DNA of 61,999 bases, taken from contig CALGUK010000040.1 of the NCBI GenBank assembly GCA_937920235.1, positions 1 through 61,999 of the forward strand, in the 5' to 3' direction. Positions within the stretch are counted from its first letter, which is position 1. Each line of letters begins with the position of its first letter. Below, one piece after another: positions 40,377-48,943 of this stretch. This DNA is from an uncultured Clostridia bacterium (GTDB lineage Bacteria > Bacillota > Clostridia > Oscillospirales > Acutalibacteraceae). The position numbers and the translations under genes were made by a program. The notes below the pieces were generated by a model, which saw nothing but the letters and a program-made list of their open reading frames with translations, ran no database searches and was not told where the DNA came from.

Positions 40377-41069
40377 TCAGTTGGCTTCAAGAATACGAAG
40401 AATTTGTGAAATATCATTGATTTCAAAATCGATTTTCACATCAATACTTCGTTCCGCTTTATGAGGATTATACCAACAGCAGAGAATACCCGCATTATTT
40501 CCGCCCTGCATATCGCTTGAAAGAGAATCACCTATAATCATTACTTCATTTTTATCAAATTCACCGATTTTATCCTGCACAGCATTAAAAAAATCAATGC
40601 TCGGTTTTTCATACCCGATTTCATCGGAGATAAACACACCATCAAATACATATATGAGTCCCGATTGTGAAAGTTTGCGTTGCTGTGCCGTAATCGTACC
40701 GTTTGTAACCGCATACTGCTTATATCTGCCTTTAAGAGAGCTGACGGTTTCAGATGCATTGTCGCAGAAAAAGGCTTTGTCGCCAAGACGAAGCTGATAT
40801 TCGTCATTGAACTCATCAACACGGTCAAATTTGATATTTTCGCTTTTAAAAAAATCTGCAAAGCGACATGTTAAGACCTGCTGTTTTGTGATTTCACCCA
40901 ATTCCAGCTTAAGCCAATATTTGCGGTTGATTTTTGAATATCTTTCCAGCATCTCGTCAGAGCACTCGCCTAAACCGAATTTCTCGAAGCATTTTCGGAT
41001 TCCGTATGCCTCTGACTTACCGAAATCAAGTAGAGTACCATCAATATCCCAGAGCAATATTTTTATCAT
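40377..41069 (-). CDS. HAD family YjjG-like pyrimidine nucleotidase
   Basis: The 230-aa protein has the HAD motifs LLWDIDGTLLDF (nucleophile Asp), VTNGT, the Lys in YEKPSIDFF and MIIGDSLSSDMQGG. The long cap domain and GDSLxSD motif match the YjjG subfamily, which cleans up non-canonical pyrimidine nucleotides. It overlaps mntP by 4 nt, so it is translationally coupled to a manganese exporter and shares its manganese riboswitch. A metal-linked role is inferred only from context. Confidence 0.93.
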   Translation of the reverse strand: MIKILLWDIDGTLLDFGKSEAYGIRKCFEKFGLGECSDEMLERYSKINRKYWLKLELGEITKQQVLTCRFADFFKSENIKFDRVDEFNDEYQLRLGDKAFFCDNASETVSSLKGRYKQYAVTNGTITAQQRKLSQSGLIYVFDGVFISDEIGYEKPSIDFFNAVQDKIGEFDKNEVMIIGDSLSSDMQGGNNAGILCCWYNPHKAERSIDVKIDFEINDISQILRILEAN

Positions 41070-41635
41070 AGTACATCCAATCCTTCAAGTAAGAATTTCA
41101 CGCCCATAAGCACCAATACGAGTCCTCCGACCAATTCGGCTTTATTCTTATATTTAGCACCGAATTTATGGCCTATAAGTACTCCTGTTGCGGAAAGCAG
41201 AGCTGTAATCACTCCGGTAAGCCCGATTACCGTCAGCGCTTCACCCTTTTCATACTGAAAAGCAAAGGTTACACCAACCGCAAGGGCATCGATACTTGTT
41301 GCAACAGCGAGACCGAGAAGCTCTTTAATATTAAGTTTCTGATTGCAGCAACATTGACTGCATTCTTCTCGGCCCAATGATTCCTTAATCATATTGCCCC
41401 CGATAATCGCAAGTAAGATAAATGTCACCCAATGGTCAACGGCAGTAATGTAATGTGCAAAGCGTGAACCGATAAACCAACCTATAAGGGGCATACCCGC
41501 CTGAAAGCCGCCAAAAAACAACGCAATAAGTGCGATTTGCTTTTTATCCAACTTTTGCATATTAAGACCCTTACAGATTGCAACGGCAAAAGCGTCCATA
41601 GCAAGACTTGTTGCAATAATAAATAATTCCACCAT
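41066..41635 (-). CDS. mntP: Manganese efflux pump MntP
   Basis: The 189-aa protein has six predicted transmembrane helices and the two Asp-containing MntP motifs: SLAMDAFAVAICKGL near residue 10 and ATSIDALAVGVTFAF near residue 115. A Cys-rich loop (REECSQCCCNQK) between the halves is unusual. It exports Mn2+. The ATG at 41635 follows GAGAGGTTATGTT. It is controlled by the manganese riboswitch directly upstream, which fits the assignment well. Confidence 0.96.
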   Translation of the reverse strand: MVELFIIATSLAMDAFAVAICKGLNMQKLDKKQIALIALFFGGFQAGMPLIGWFIGSRFAHYITAVDHWVTFILLAIIGGNMIKESLGREECSQCCCNQKLNIKELLGLAVATSIDALAVGVTFAFQYEKGEALTVIGLTGVITALLSATGVLIGHKFGAKYKNKAELVGGLVLVLMGVKFLLEGLDVL

Positions 41636-41664
41636 AACATAACCTCTCTTTTGCAATACCGAGC

Positions 41665-41819
41665 AATAAAAAAAGACTCAGGTATGACGCAATTCTGTCA
41701 TACATGAGTCTTGTCATTTAATATAAGCCAGACCGTATCGGGTCAGTGTGTTGACTTATCACACATCAGGGCAGAAGATATTCTTTTCACCCCGTATGCC
41801 GACTACTCCCTCACGAAGT
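41665..41819 (-). ncRNA. yybP-ykoY manganese riboswitch
   Basis: The leader carries the conserved features of this class: GTGAGGGAGTAGTCGGC in the 5' part, CTGCCCTGA, and a closing GGTCTGGC segment. A strong hairpin (GACTCATGTATGAC with GTCATACCTGAGTC, 41675-41710) followed by TTTTTTT acts as expression platform. Mn2+ binding is expected to prevent termination and switch on mntP. A promoter TTGACA-17-TATCAT (41826-41854) overlaps the spo0A stop codon. Confidence 0.9.
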
Positions 41820-41850
41820 ATTTATATGATAGCATTTACGGGTTTATTTG

Positions 41851-42612
41851 TCAAGATATCTTCATGCGGAGACGAAGCTTGTCGCTTATCATTGCAATAA
41901 ATTCCGAATTGGTAGGCTTTCCCCTTGAATTATGAATCGTATAACCGAAATAGGAGTTAAGAACATCAACATCTCCCCTATCCCAAGCAACTTCAATCGC
42001 GTGTCGGATTGCCCTTTCCACACGGGAAGATGTTGTTGAATAAATCTTCGCCACCGTGGGATACAGGATTTTGGTAACAGAGCTCATCATTTCATTGTCA
42101 TTCACCGACAGTACAATGGCTTCACGGAGATACTGATATCCTTTTATATGAGCCGGGACACCGAGCTGATGCATAATTTCACTGACTGTAACCTGCAGAT
42201 CTGTTGTATCGGACAATGCGGCAGCATCCTTATTCTCCTTTGACCAATCGGTAAATTTTGTAATTCTCTGAGCAAGAATATTTATGTCAAACGGCTTAAG
42301 AAAATAATAATCCGCACCGGCTGACAGTATTTCCTGTTCAAAACGTTGATTATCCGACCCCGACATAATCATGATAAATGGTTTTGTGCTGTTATCCTTT
42401 AAGCTGTTCACAACTCCGAGAGCATCAAGATTTGCCATAAAAGCATCCATTACAACTACGTCATAATGATTTGTACTCAAAGAGGAAAGAACTGTCTTAC
42501 CGTCCTTTGCCGTCAATGTAACATCAAAGCCGTATGTACGTAGCACATTTGCGCAATTCCTTCCGAACTCACTTCCCTCACCTGTTAATAAAACCTTAAG
42601 ATTGTTTCCCAT
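41851..42612 (-). CDS. spo0A: Sporulation transcription factor Spo0A
   Basis: The 253-aa protein has a response-regulator receiver (about 5-120) and the Spo0A C-terminal DNA-binding domain, with the invariant segments GVPAHIKGYQYLREAI, ASRVERAIRHAIEVAW-type helix (here SSRVERAIRHAIEVAWDRG) and PTNSEFIAMISDKLRL. The phosphoacceptor is Asp56 and the KPF Lys is present. The acidic pocket that is normally Asp-Asp reads Gly11-Glu12. It is the master regulator of spore formation. Two 0A boxes and a palindrome lie upstream. Confidence 0.97.
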   Translation of the reverse strand: MGNNLKVLLTGEGSEFGRNCANVLRTYGFDVTLTAKDGKTVLSSLSTNHYDVVVMDAFMANLDALGVVNSLKDNSTKPFIMIMSGSDNQRFEQEILSAGADYYFLKPFDINILAQRITKFTDWSKENKDAAALSDTTDLQVTVSEIMHQLGVPAHIKGYQYLREAIVLSVNDNEMMSSVTKILYPTVAKIYSTTSSRVERAIRHAIEVAWDRGDVDVLNSYFGYTIHNSRGKPTNSEFIAMISDKLRLRMKIS

Positions 42613-42664
42613 TACTGAGACCTCCGATTCATTTTATCAAACCACTGTCGGTGATTTGTTGTTT

Positions 42665-42698
42665 CTGCCATATTTTACCATATTTGGTAATTTATGGC
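42665..42698 (-). promoter_or_regulatory. Long inverted repeat in the spo0A leader
   Basis: Two 15-bp arms, TGCCATATTTTACCA and TGGTAATTTATGGCA, with two mismatches lie around a 4-bp centre about 52 bp before the spo0A start. It could be an operator for a dimeric regulator or an RNA hairpin in the leader. Confidence 0.6.
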
Positions 42699-42729
42699 AA
42701 TATGTTTTTAAATTTTGTCTTAAAAACTT

Positions 42730-42736
42730 TTCGACA
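42730..42736 (-). promoter_or_regulatory. 0A box (proximal)
   Basis: A perfect TGTCGAA on the minus strand, about 118 bp upstream of the spo0A start codon, matches the Spo0A binding consensus and suggests autoregulation. Confidence 0.65.
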
Positions 42737-42872
42737 CTTTTCGTATTTAAAATGACGGAAAAATTATAAATCTTGCAAAAAATGATAAGTTAAATCAAAA
42801 AATATTCAGTTATTTTCCGACTATACTTTTCTAATTTAAGATTATTTTTAACATTTATTTAAACTTTGAAAA

Positions 42873-42879
42873 TGTCGAA
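42873..42879 (+). promoter_or_regulatory. 0A box (distal)
   Basis: A perfect TGTCGAA followed by AA on the plus strand, about 260 bp upstream of spo0A, is a second candidate Spo0A site. The 457-bp gap 42613-43069 otherwise holds only the palindrome and two terminators of the efflux operon. Confidence 0.55.
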
Positions 42880-42971
42880 AACTTTGTTGATATTGTTTAA
42901 AACTTATGTTTTTCAATGGTTTTTTCGCAAATTATTTGTAAAGCAAACAACTTTACATATATTTTTAGCAA

Positions 42972-43007
42972 TAAAAAAATGATGTATATACACTTGAATA
43001 TACATCA
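42972..43007 (-). terminator. Second terminator downstream of the efflux operon
   Basis: TGATGTATAT pairs with ATATACATCA (42980-43007) and is followed on the minus strand by seven T. Two terminators in tandem protect the spo0A region from read-through. Confidence 0.75.
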
Positions 43008-43027
43008 AAAAAAGTGAAGGATAAAAT

Positions 43028-43056
43028 TCAAAACCCCGATGAAACTCATCGGGGTA
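43028..43056 (-). terminator. First terminator downstream of the efflux operon
   Basis: CCCCGATGA pairs with TCATCGGGG around GTT and is followed by TTTTGAATTTT on the minus strand, 14 bp after the permease stop codon. Confidence 0.85.
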
Positions 43057-43069
43057 GTTTTTCAAAATA

Positions 43070-44317
43070 TCAGTCTCTGCGCAATGCCTCAATCGGAGGA
43101 AGCATAGCCGCCTTTCTTGCGGGATAAACACCGAAGATAATACCGATAGCAGAGGAAAATCCTACTGCAAGGGCAACAGTAGAGGGTTCAACCGTAAGAG
43201 GAACTTTCATTATGAACGAAACAAATGCGGCTCCCGCCACGCCGAGCAGCAATCCGATGAGACCGCCTATAAGACACAGAATAATTGATTCGGTAAGAAA
43301 CTGGAACATAATTGTACCGGTTTTTGCACCGAGCGCCTTTCTTATGCCGATTTCACGCGTTCTTTCCGTAATTGAAACGAGCATAATGTTCATAACGCCT
43401 ATACCGCCTACGATAAGCGAAATAGCACTTACGGCGGCAATAAATATTGTGAATACATTGATAACGGTATCAAGCAGATCAATATATGTTGCCATATTCG
43501 TTACGGTATAGCACTCTTTCTCGTAATTATTATGCAAGGACTGAACATAATTAACTGCCGCAGTTCCTATTCCGTCAAGCATACTTTCATCAACAGCAGT
43601 TATATTCACGGTATCGTAACGATTCTGTGAAGTACCGTTGAGAGTAGCAGTCACAGGAGCAGGCATCAATGCCATACAGCTTGTTATCTGCATATTCCCC
43701 ATCATATTCTCCATATTGCTCATCATTTCGTCTGTATCAAGATTCATACTTGACATAATATCAATAACACCGACGATTTTAACCGAAATAGTGAGTTCAT
43801 TGGAAGTGCAGTAAAGATATTCACCGAGAACATCTTTTCTGCCGAAAAGCTGCATTGCGCTTGTTACATCAATTACGCATACATTTTTTCCGTTAATAAA
43901 TTCTTCTTCAGTGAAGAAGCGGCCGTAAATAAGCGGTGTCTGTATAAGCATCTGCATATCCGTATTACAGCCTATTCCCATCAGAAATCCGGTTTTTCCG
44001 TCGGCTTCCATCTGGCACATAGTCATTGATTGCATTGATGCGTATTGTACACCCTCAAGCTTTTTTATTGCCGCTATATCATCATCCGTGAAAAAGTCTT
44101 CATCATCGGCAACAGATCCTTTTACCGTGAGTGAAATTGCACTGTTACCCATATCGCGAATCATTCCGACGATATAATCACGACCTCCGTTACCGACTGT
44201 AACAATTGCGATAACAGAAGCAACGCCGATTATAATTCCCAGCATAGTCAGAAGTGAGCGCATAAGATTTGTTCTGATACTGAAAACGGCAATGCGGATA
44301 TTTTCTTTTATATTCAA
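43070..44317 (-). CDS. MacB-like ABC transporter permease (FtsX family)
   Basis: The 415-aa protein has the MacB periplasmic-core/FtsX layout. One N-terminal helix contains RSLLTMLGIIIGVASVIAIVTVG, a large external domain spans about 45-285, and three C-terminal helices follow, with the coupling segment TRTREIGIRKALGAK-type (here ERTREIGIRKALGAK) and a final PARKAAMLPPIEALR. The external domain is unusually Met-rich (TDEMMSNMENMMGNMQ). It lies 15 bp after the HlyD-type adaptor gene. The ATPase normally encoded with them is not here. Confidence 0.95.
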   Translation of the reverse strand: MNIKENIRIAVFSIRTNLMRSLLTMLGIIIGVASVIAIVTVGNGGRDYIVGMIRDMGNSAISLTVKGSVADDEDFFTDDDIAAIKKLEGVQYASMQSMTMCQMEADGKTGFLMGIGCNTDMQMLIQTPLIYGRFFTEEEFINGKNVCVIDVTSAMQLFGRKDVLGEYLYCTSNELTISVKIVGVIDIMSSMNLDTDEMMSNMENMMGNMQITSCMALMPAPVTATLNGTSQNRYDTVNITAVDESMLDGIGTAAVNYVQSLHNNYEKECYTVTNMATYIDLLDTVINVFTIFIAAVSAISLIVGGIGVMNIMLVSITERTREIGIRKALGAKTGTIMFQFLTESIILCLIGGLIGLLLGVAGAAFVSFIMKVPLTVEPSTVALAVGFSSAIGIIFGVYPARKAAMLPPIEALRRD

Positions 44318-44332
44318 AATTCCACACCTCTG

Positions 44333-45907
44333 TTATACGTTTTTAACGCTGATTTTTGTGCCGTCTTCCATATTGGGATCGGGGCTTTTTACAACCTTAT
44401 CCCCCTCTTTAAGACCATCGATTATTTCGTAGCTTGTGTCGTCAAGCGAGCCCTTGGTAATAATCTTCTTTGTAACAGTATTTTCTTCTTCATCTAATAC
44501 GAATACGGAATATGTTCCGCTGTTATATATAACCGATTCAACCGGAACCTTAAGAACATCCTCTATTGTATCAAGTATAATTTTGATATCAACATCAAAA
44601 CCGATAACAACCTTTTCATCCGGATTCTTAATTCTGACCTTTACCTCAGCACCGCTGGCACCACTTGTACCGCCCATGAGAGAGCCTATATTGAGACCTC
44701 CGTTTGATTCAACAGCAGTTGCACCGACATAGATCACCTCACCTGCATACTCAGAATCAAGGCTCTTGACAAGAGCTTCCATACCAACCTTGATTTTAAG
44801 CAAATCAGACTTACCGACCGTAACACTGACAATGATGTCATCATAGCTCTCGAGCACAATTCCCGCGCCCGTGGGTGAGGACTGACCGCCGAGAAGAGAC
44901 GATATGAGTTCAGAGGTTTCTGCATCCGCATTTTCACCGAGGAGTGCGGTAATATCAAAGCCTGCACCGGAGGAGGCTTTTACAGGCACAAATTTTTCGC
45001 CTGCTTTAATATTGACAGCCGTAATTATGCCGTCACATTCCGCAACCCAACCGGACGACATTTTATTGTAAACAGATTTGAGTGACTCATACTCTTCTTT
45101 TTTTGTATCTGCAACTGTTTTAAGTGCTTTAAGAACAGTTTCATCCGTCGCAACAGTCAATGTGTTTTCCGCATAGAGAGCTGAAAGTTCAGAATTAAGC
45201 TGTGCAAGTTCAAGATTTTTCTGAATGAGCTGTTGCTGTTTCTGTGAAGATGCTTCATCGACAACAGGCAATTCAATTTTTGAGGCCGCCTCTTTAAATT
45301 CCTTAATCTGCTTTAAGCTTGAGCCGTTTGCAAGCATCTGCATTGAAATCTGATTGATCTGTTCTTGAGGTATGGGAGCTGTCTGAACATTTTCAGACTC
45401 TTTTTCAGCCTCTTTTGAAAGCGCATTGATTTCCTGCTGTTTTGAGGCAATTTTTGTATTTATTATTTCGATTTCCTTTTCGATTTCAGCCTTACGCTTT
45501 GTGTTACTGTCAGATGTTTTCTGCTTTTCATTATATTCATTCAGAGCTTTATCATATGCGGCTTTTGCGTCATTGAGATAGGAAGTCACACCCGACACAT
45601 TGAATGTGGCAAGCTTATCCCCCTTGGATACAATATCGCCAACGCTTACGAAAACCTCTTCAACTGTAACGCCCTCAACGGCGAGGTAGTTCTCGGTCGC
45701 ACCTGACACTACGGTTCCGTTAACATCGAGACTTTCCGTAATTGTTCCGTATGATGCCTGAGCAATTTCATACTGAGCAGGTGCTTCAGGCTTAAAATTG
45801 GAATAGAGAACGTAAAAAAGCAACAGAGCAAGTACAAGAATACCTGCTACAATCCCTATTTTTGCCTTAAGACTCTTCTTTTTAAAATTCTTAAACAAGG
45901 AAACCAC
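44333..45907 (-). CDS. HlyD/MacA family efflux adaptor
   Basis: The 524-aa protein has an N-terminal transmembrane anchor (about 15-35), a biotinyl-lipoyl half (DVNGTVVSGATENYLAVEG, VSVGDIVSKGDKLATF), a long coiled coil (about 105-285, rich in Glu, Lys and Gln) and C-terminal beta-barrel domains ending DGTKISVKNV. It would work with the MacB-like permease in export across the single membrane. The start is GTG with AAAGGATA 1 nt upstream of the codon region. It is the first gene of a two-gene operon. Confidence 0.93.
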   Translation of the reverse strand: MVSLFKNFKKKSLKAKIGIVAGILVLALLLFYVLYSNFKPEAPAQYEIAQASYGTITESLDVNGTVVSGATENYLAVEGVTVEEVFVSVGDIVSKGDKLATFNVSGVTSYLNDAKAAYDKALNEYNEKQKTSDSNTKRKAEIEKEIEIINTKIASKQQEINALSKEAEKESENVQTAPIPQEQINQISMQMLANGSSLKQIKEFKEAASKIELPVVDEASSQKQQQLIQKNLELAQLNSELSALYAENTLTVATDETVLKALKTVADTKKEEYESLKSVYNKMSSGWVAECDGIITAVNIKAGEKFVPVKASSGAGFDITALLGENADAETSELISSLLGGQSSPTGAGIVLESYDDIIVSVTVGKSDLLKIKVGMEALVKSLDSEYAGEVIYVGATAVESNGGLNIGSLMGGTSGASGAEVKVRIKNPDEKVVIGFDVDIKIILDTIEDVLKVPVESVIYNSGTYSVFVLDEEENTVTKKIITKGSLDDTSYEIIDGLKEGDKVVKSPDPNMEDGTKISVKNV

Positions 45908-46041
45908 TATCCTTTAATATTATTTTTACATTTTATTTTACAATATTTTTTTGCAAATTCCAATATGCAAATTGTAAATAAATTGTTAATTTCTCATTTT
46001 TTTCATATATTTATATATACTTTTATAAAGGAAGATTATGT

Positions 46042-46518
46042 ATGAAAAAATTATTGACAGTTTTAATTACATTTATGCTCGTATTCATATCCGCTTGTTC
46101 AAAAGAAAGTAAATTCGGAGCAGAACAGTTTGTGACAAGGATGAATCACGAATATGAGACCGATTTTATGACTTCGGACTTTCTTTTATGCAAAGCAGGA
46201 GAAAAAAACGCTCTTTTTTGTGACGGCAACGATAGTTTTATTACCCTTTCTCTTGATTCGGAAAACGAGATAGTCGGTGTCGGTCTTATGATTACCGCTG
46301 ACAGCGACACCGGATACGGAACAGAAATGTTCTGTAAGATAAGCTCAGTTTTTACGGGTAACGATTATGACACCCAGAATAAAATTCTGTCCGACTGTAG
46401 CATCACGGCAAATAAAATAAAATTTACCGACAGCAACACTGTGATTACCGTCGGTAAATTTAAATATACTACTGTTTGTAACAAATACTCCGTAACATTA
46501 TTCTGTGACAGAATATGA
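46042..46518 (+). CDS. Small lipoprotein of unknown function
   Basis: The 158-aa product has a lipoprotein signal with lipobox ISAC (Cys at residue 19). The remaining 140 residues form an alpha/beta domain with LSLDSENEIVGVGLMITADS and no recognised family. The final residues include several Cys. It is transcribed alone, opposite to cysS, whose stop is 22 bp away. An AAAGGAAG box precedes the ATG. Confidence 0.8.
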   Translation: MKKLLTVLITFMLVFISACSKESKFGAEQFVTRMNHEYETDFMTSDFLLCKAGEKNALFCDGNDSFITLSLDSENEIVGVGLMITADSDTGYGTEMFCKISSVFTGNDYDTQNKILSDCSITANKIKFTDSNTVITVGKFKYTTVCNKYSVTLFCDRI

Positions 46519-46540
46519 AGTATATACCTGTTATTTCGGA

Positions 46541-47941
46541 TTATTCTCTGTGCCACTTGACACCCTGCGGTGTATCCTCAAGCACGATACCCTGAGCCTT
46601 AAGCTCATCACGGATACGGTCGGCCTCTGCCCAATTTCTGTCCTTTCGGGCCTTTGTACGAGCTTCAATCATTTTTTCGATTTCATCGTCAAGAGACTCG
46701 GTTTTTCTGTTATAAACAAGACCGAGAACACCTGTAAGCTCATCAAAAAGTGCTGTTGCAAATTCAACAAGCTCTTTTGAAGGCGACTCCGTAATTACCG
46801 TTGTATTGATATCCTTAACAAGCTCAAATACGGAGGAAATTGCATCTGCCGTATTAAGATCGTCGTCCATAGCAGCAATAAACTGTTCCTTTCGTGAATT
46901 GAGCTTTGCCTTGATTTCATCTGCATTTTCAGGAACTGAATCAGTTGAGTTCTTCATTGCGAAATCAAGGCTGTCGCGACAATTATAAAGACGAACGAGA
47001 CTTGCTTTGCACTGTTCGATTATATCAATACTGTAGTTGATGGGACTTCTGTAATGTGATGAGATAAGGAAATATCTGATAGGCTCATAACCGTATTCCT
47101 CAGCGACATCGCGTACTGTGAAGAAGTTTCCGAGAGATTTTGACATCTTTACGTTATCAACGCTGATAAAGCCGTTATGCATCCAATAGTTTGCAAACGG
47201 AACACCGTTACAGCACTCGCTCTGTGCAATTTCATTTTCGTGATGCGGAAAAACAAGATCCTGACCGCCGCAATGGATATCAATTGTTTCACCGAGATAT
47301 CTTCTTACCATTGCCGAGCACTCAATATGCCAACCGGGTCTGCCGTGTCCCCATGGAGAATCCCAATAAGGTTCGCCGGGCTTTGCGCTCTTCCAGAGAG
47401 CGAAATCCATCGGTTCACGCTTTACCTCCTCAACATTTATTCTTGCGCCTGCTTCAAGATCCTCGAGCGGTTGATGTGAAAGCTTTCCGTATTCGCTGAA
47501 TTTTTTGGGGCTGAAGTAAACATCACCGTTTTCAGCAACATATGCGTATCCCTTTTCAACAAGGGTACTTACGATATCAATAATCTCATCAATATTTTCG
47601 GTTGCTTTCGGGTGTACTGTTGCTTCACGGACATTCATTCCCTTTGCATCGGTCCAGAACTCCTCAATATACTTTTCAGAAACAGTTTTATAATCAGTTC
47701 CCTCTTCATTGGCTCTACGGATAATTTTATCGTCAATATCAGTGAAGTTCTGAACAAATTTCACATTGTATCCGCGGAACTCCATATATCTTCTGAAGGT
47801 ATCAAAAACGCAAAGAGGACGGGCATTTCCGATATGGATAAAATTATAAACCGTAGGTCCGCAGGCATAAACCTTAAGCTCACCCGGAACGATTGTTTTA
47901 AGTTCTTCTTTTCTTCTTGTGAGGGTATTGAAAATTTTCAT
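46541..47941 (-). CDS. cysS: Cysteinyl-tRNA synthetase
   Basis: The 466-aa protein is full-length CysRS. It has the HIGH-type motif FIHIGNARPL, zinc ligands (Cys28 in YACGPTVY and the GWHIECSAM segment), the KMSKSLGN loop and the C-terminal anticodon domain. It charges tRNA(Cys). The ATG at 47941 follows AAGGTGATTAGT and lies 1 nt after the cysE stop codon. The two genes share the T-box leader at 48651-48870, so Cys supply and Cys charging are controlled together. Confidence 0.97.
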   Translation of the reverse strand: MKIFNTLTRRKEELKTIVPGELKVYACGPTVYNFIHIGNARPLCVFDTFRRYMEFRGYNVKFVQNFTDIDDKIIRRANEEGTDYKTVSEKYIEEFWTDAKGMNVREATVHPKATENIDEIIDIVSTLVEKGYAYVAENGDVYFSPKKFSEYGKLSHQPLEDLEAGARINVEEVKREPMDFALWKSAKPGEPYWDSPWGHGRPGWHIECSAMVRRYLGETIDIHCGGQDLVFPHHENEIAQSECCNGVPFANYWMHNGFISVDNVKMSKSLGNFFTVRDVAEEYGYEPIRYFLISSHYRSPINYSIDIIEQCKASLVRLYNCRDSLDFAMKNSTDSVPENADEIKAKLNSRKEQFIAAMDDDLNTADAISSVFELVKDINTTVITESPSKELVEFATALFDELTGVLGLVYNRKTESLDDEIEKMIEARTKARKDRNWAEADRIRDELKAQGIVLEDTPQGVKWHRE

Positions 47942-47942
47942 A

Positions 47943-48593
47943 CTAATCACCTTGATTTTCCTTTTCTTTATATTTTGCAATTTCTTTTTCTAACCTGTCA
48001 ATTTTTGCATTGAGTCTGCAAAACTCCTGTGAAACAGGGTCGGGAATATGAACCTGGTCAAGATTATCAACTCTTTTGCCGTTTCTTTTTATAACTCTTG
48101 CAGGAACACCGACAGCCGTGGAATCAGGCGGTATTTCGTCAAGCACAACAGCACCCGAAGCAATATTTGAATTGTCACCGACCTTGAACGGTCCCAAAAC
48201 CTTTGCCCCGGAGCCAATCATTACACCGTTTCCGATTGTCGGATGTCTTTTTCCGGTATCCTTACCCGTACCGCCGAGCGTAACGCCCTGATAAATTGTT
48301 ACATCGTCACCTATTTCAGCAGTTTCGCCTATCACGACTCCGGTTCCGTGGTCAATAAAAAAGCGTCTGCCGATTGTTGCTCCCGGATGGATTTCGATAT
48401 TCGTCTTTTTTACAGCCCTTTGCGAAATTGCCCTGGCGATAAAACGGCAGTTATGACGGTAAAACCAGTTTGCTCTTCTGTACATTCTTATCGCCTTAAG
48501 TCCGGGATAGAGAAACAGAATTTCCAAAGCACTTCTTGCCGCAGGGTCACGCTCTTTGACTGTTTGTATATCTTCTCTCAGTCTGTTAAACAA
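47943..48593 (-). CDS. cysE: Serine O-acetyltransferase
   Basis: The 216-aa protein has the SAT N-terminal helical domain (MFNRLREDIQTVKERDPAARS) and a left-handed hexapeptide-repeat domain with DHGTGVVIGETAEIGDDVTIYQGVTLGG. It acetylates Ser to O-acetylserine, the precursor of Cys. A C-terminal coiled tail (INAKIDRLEKEIAKYKEKE) is longer than in E. coli CysE and may replace the region used for complex formation. A GGAGGAATA box precedes the ATG. Confidence 0.96.
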   Translation of the reverse strand: MFNRLREDIQTVKERDPAARSALEILFLYPGLKAIRMYRRANWFYRHNCRFIARAISQRAVKKTNIEIHPGATIGRRFFIDHGTGVVIGETAEIGDDVTIYQGVTLGGTGKDTGKRHPTIGNGVMIGSGAKVLGPFKVGDNSNIASGAVVLDEIPPDSTAVGVPARVIKRNGKRVDNLDQVHIPDPVSQEFCRLNAKIDRLEKEIAKYKEKENQGD

Positions 48594-48650
48594 AAATATT
48601 CCTCCAATATATTACGGAACAACTGACTTGTCGTTCCCTGCTTGTATAAA

Positions 48651-48870
48651 TAAAAAAGCCTCCGTATGCAGTAGTGCAGACGAAGGCGAATAATCGCGGT
48701 TCCACTTCGATTTATAACTCGATTTGTTTATAACGTAACAACACGGATATGTATTTCCCCATATCAACTCACGAACGCACTTCACAAAAGCTTTTTAAAG
48801 CAGGCTTTCAGCCGACGGCCTGCAATCTCTGTTAAAAAGAATTTTTGCTACTCTTTTCGGTCACAGTTTT
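48651..48870 (-). ncRNA. T-box riboswitch controlling cysE-cysS (Cys specifier)
   Basis: The leader has the T-box motif AAGTGGAACCGCG and a terminator (GCCTTCGTCTGCA pairing with TGCATACGGAGGC plus TTTTTT, 48653-48686). A TGC codon in AAGTGCGTTCG at the 3' side of stem I is the likely Cys specifier. Uncharged tRNA(Cys) would allow read-through. A TATAAT -10 lies at 48877-48882. Confidence 0.9.
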
Positions 48871-48943
48871 TCAATTATTATATGCATTTTACCACATATA
48901 TTTGCAAAATGCAATTATTTTATGAAATGAAATTAAAATTCAA

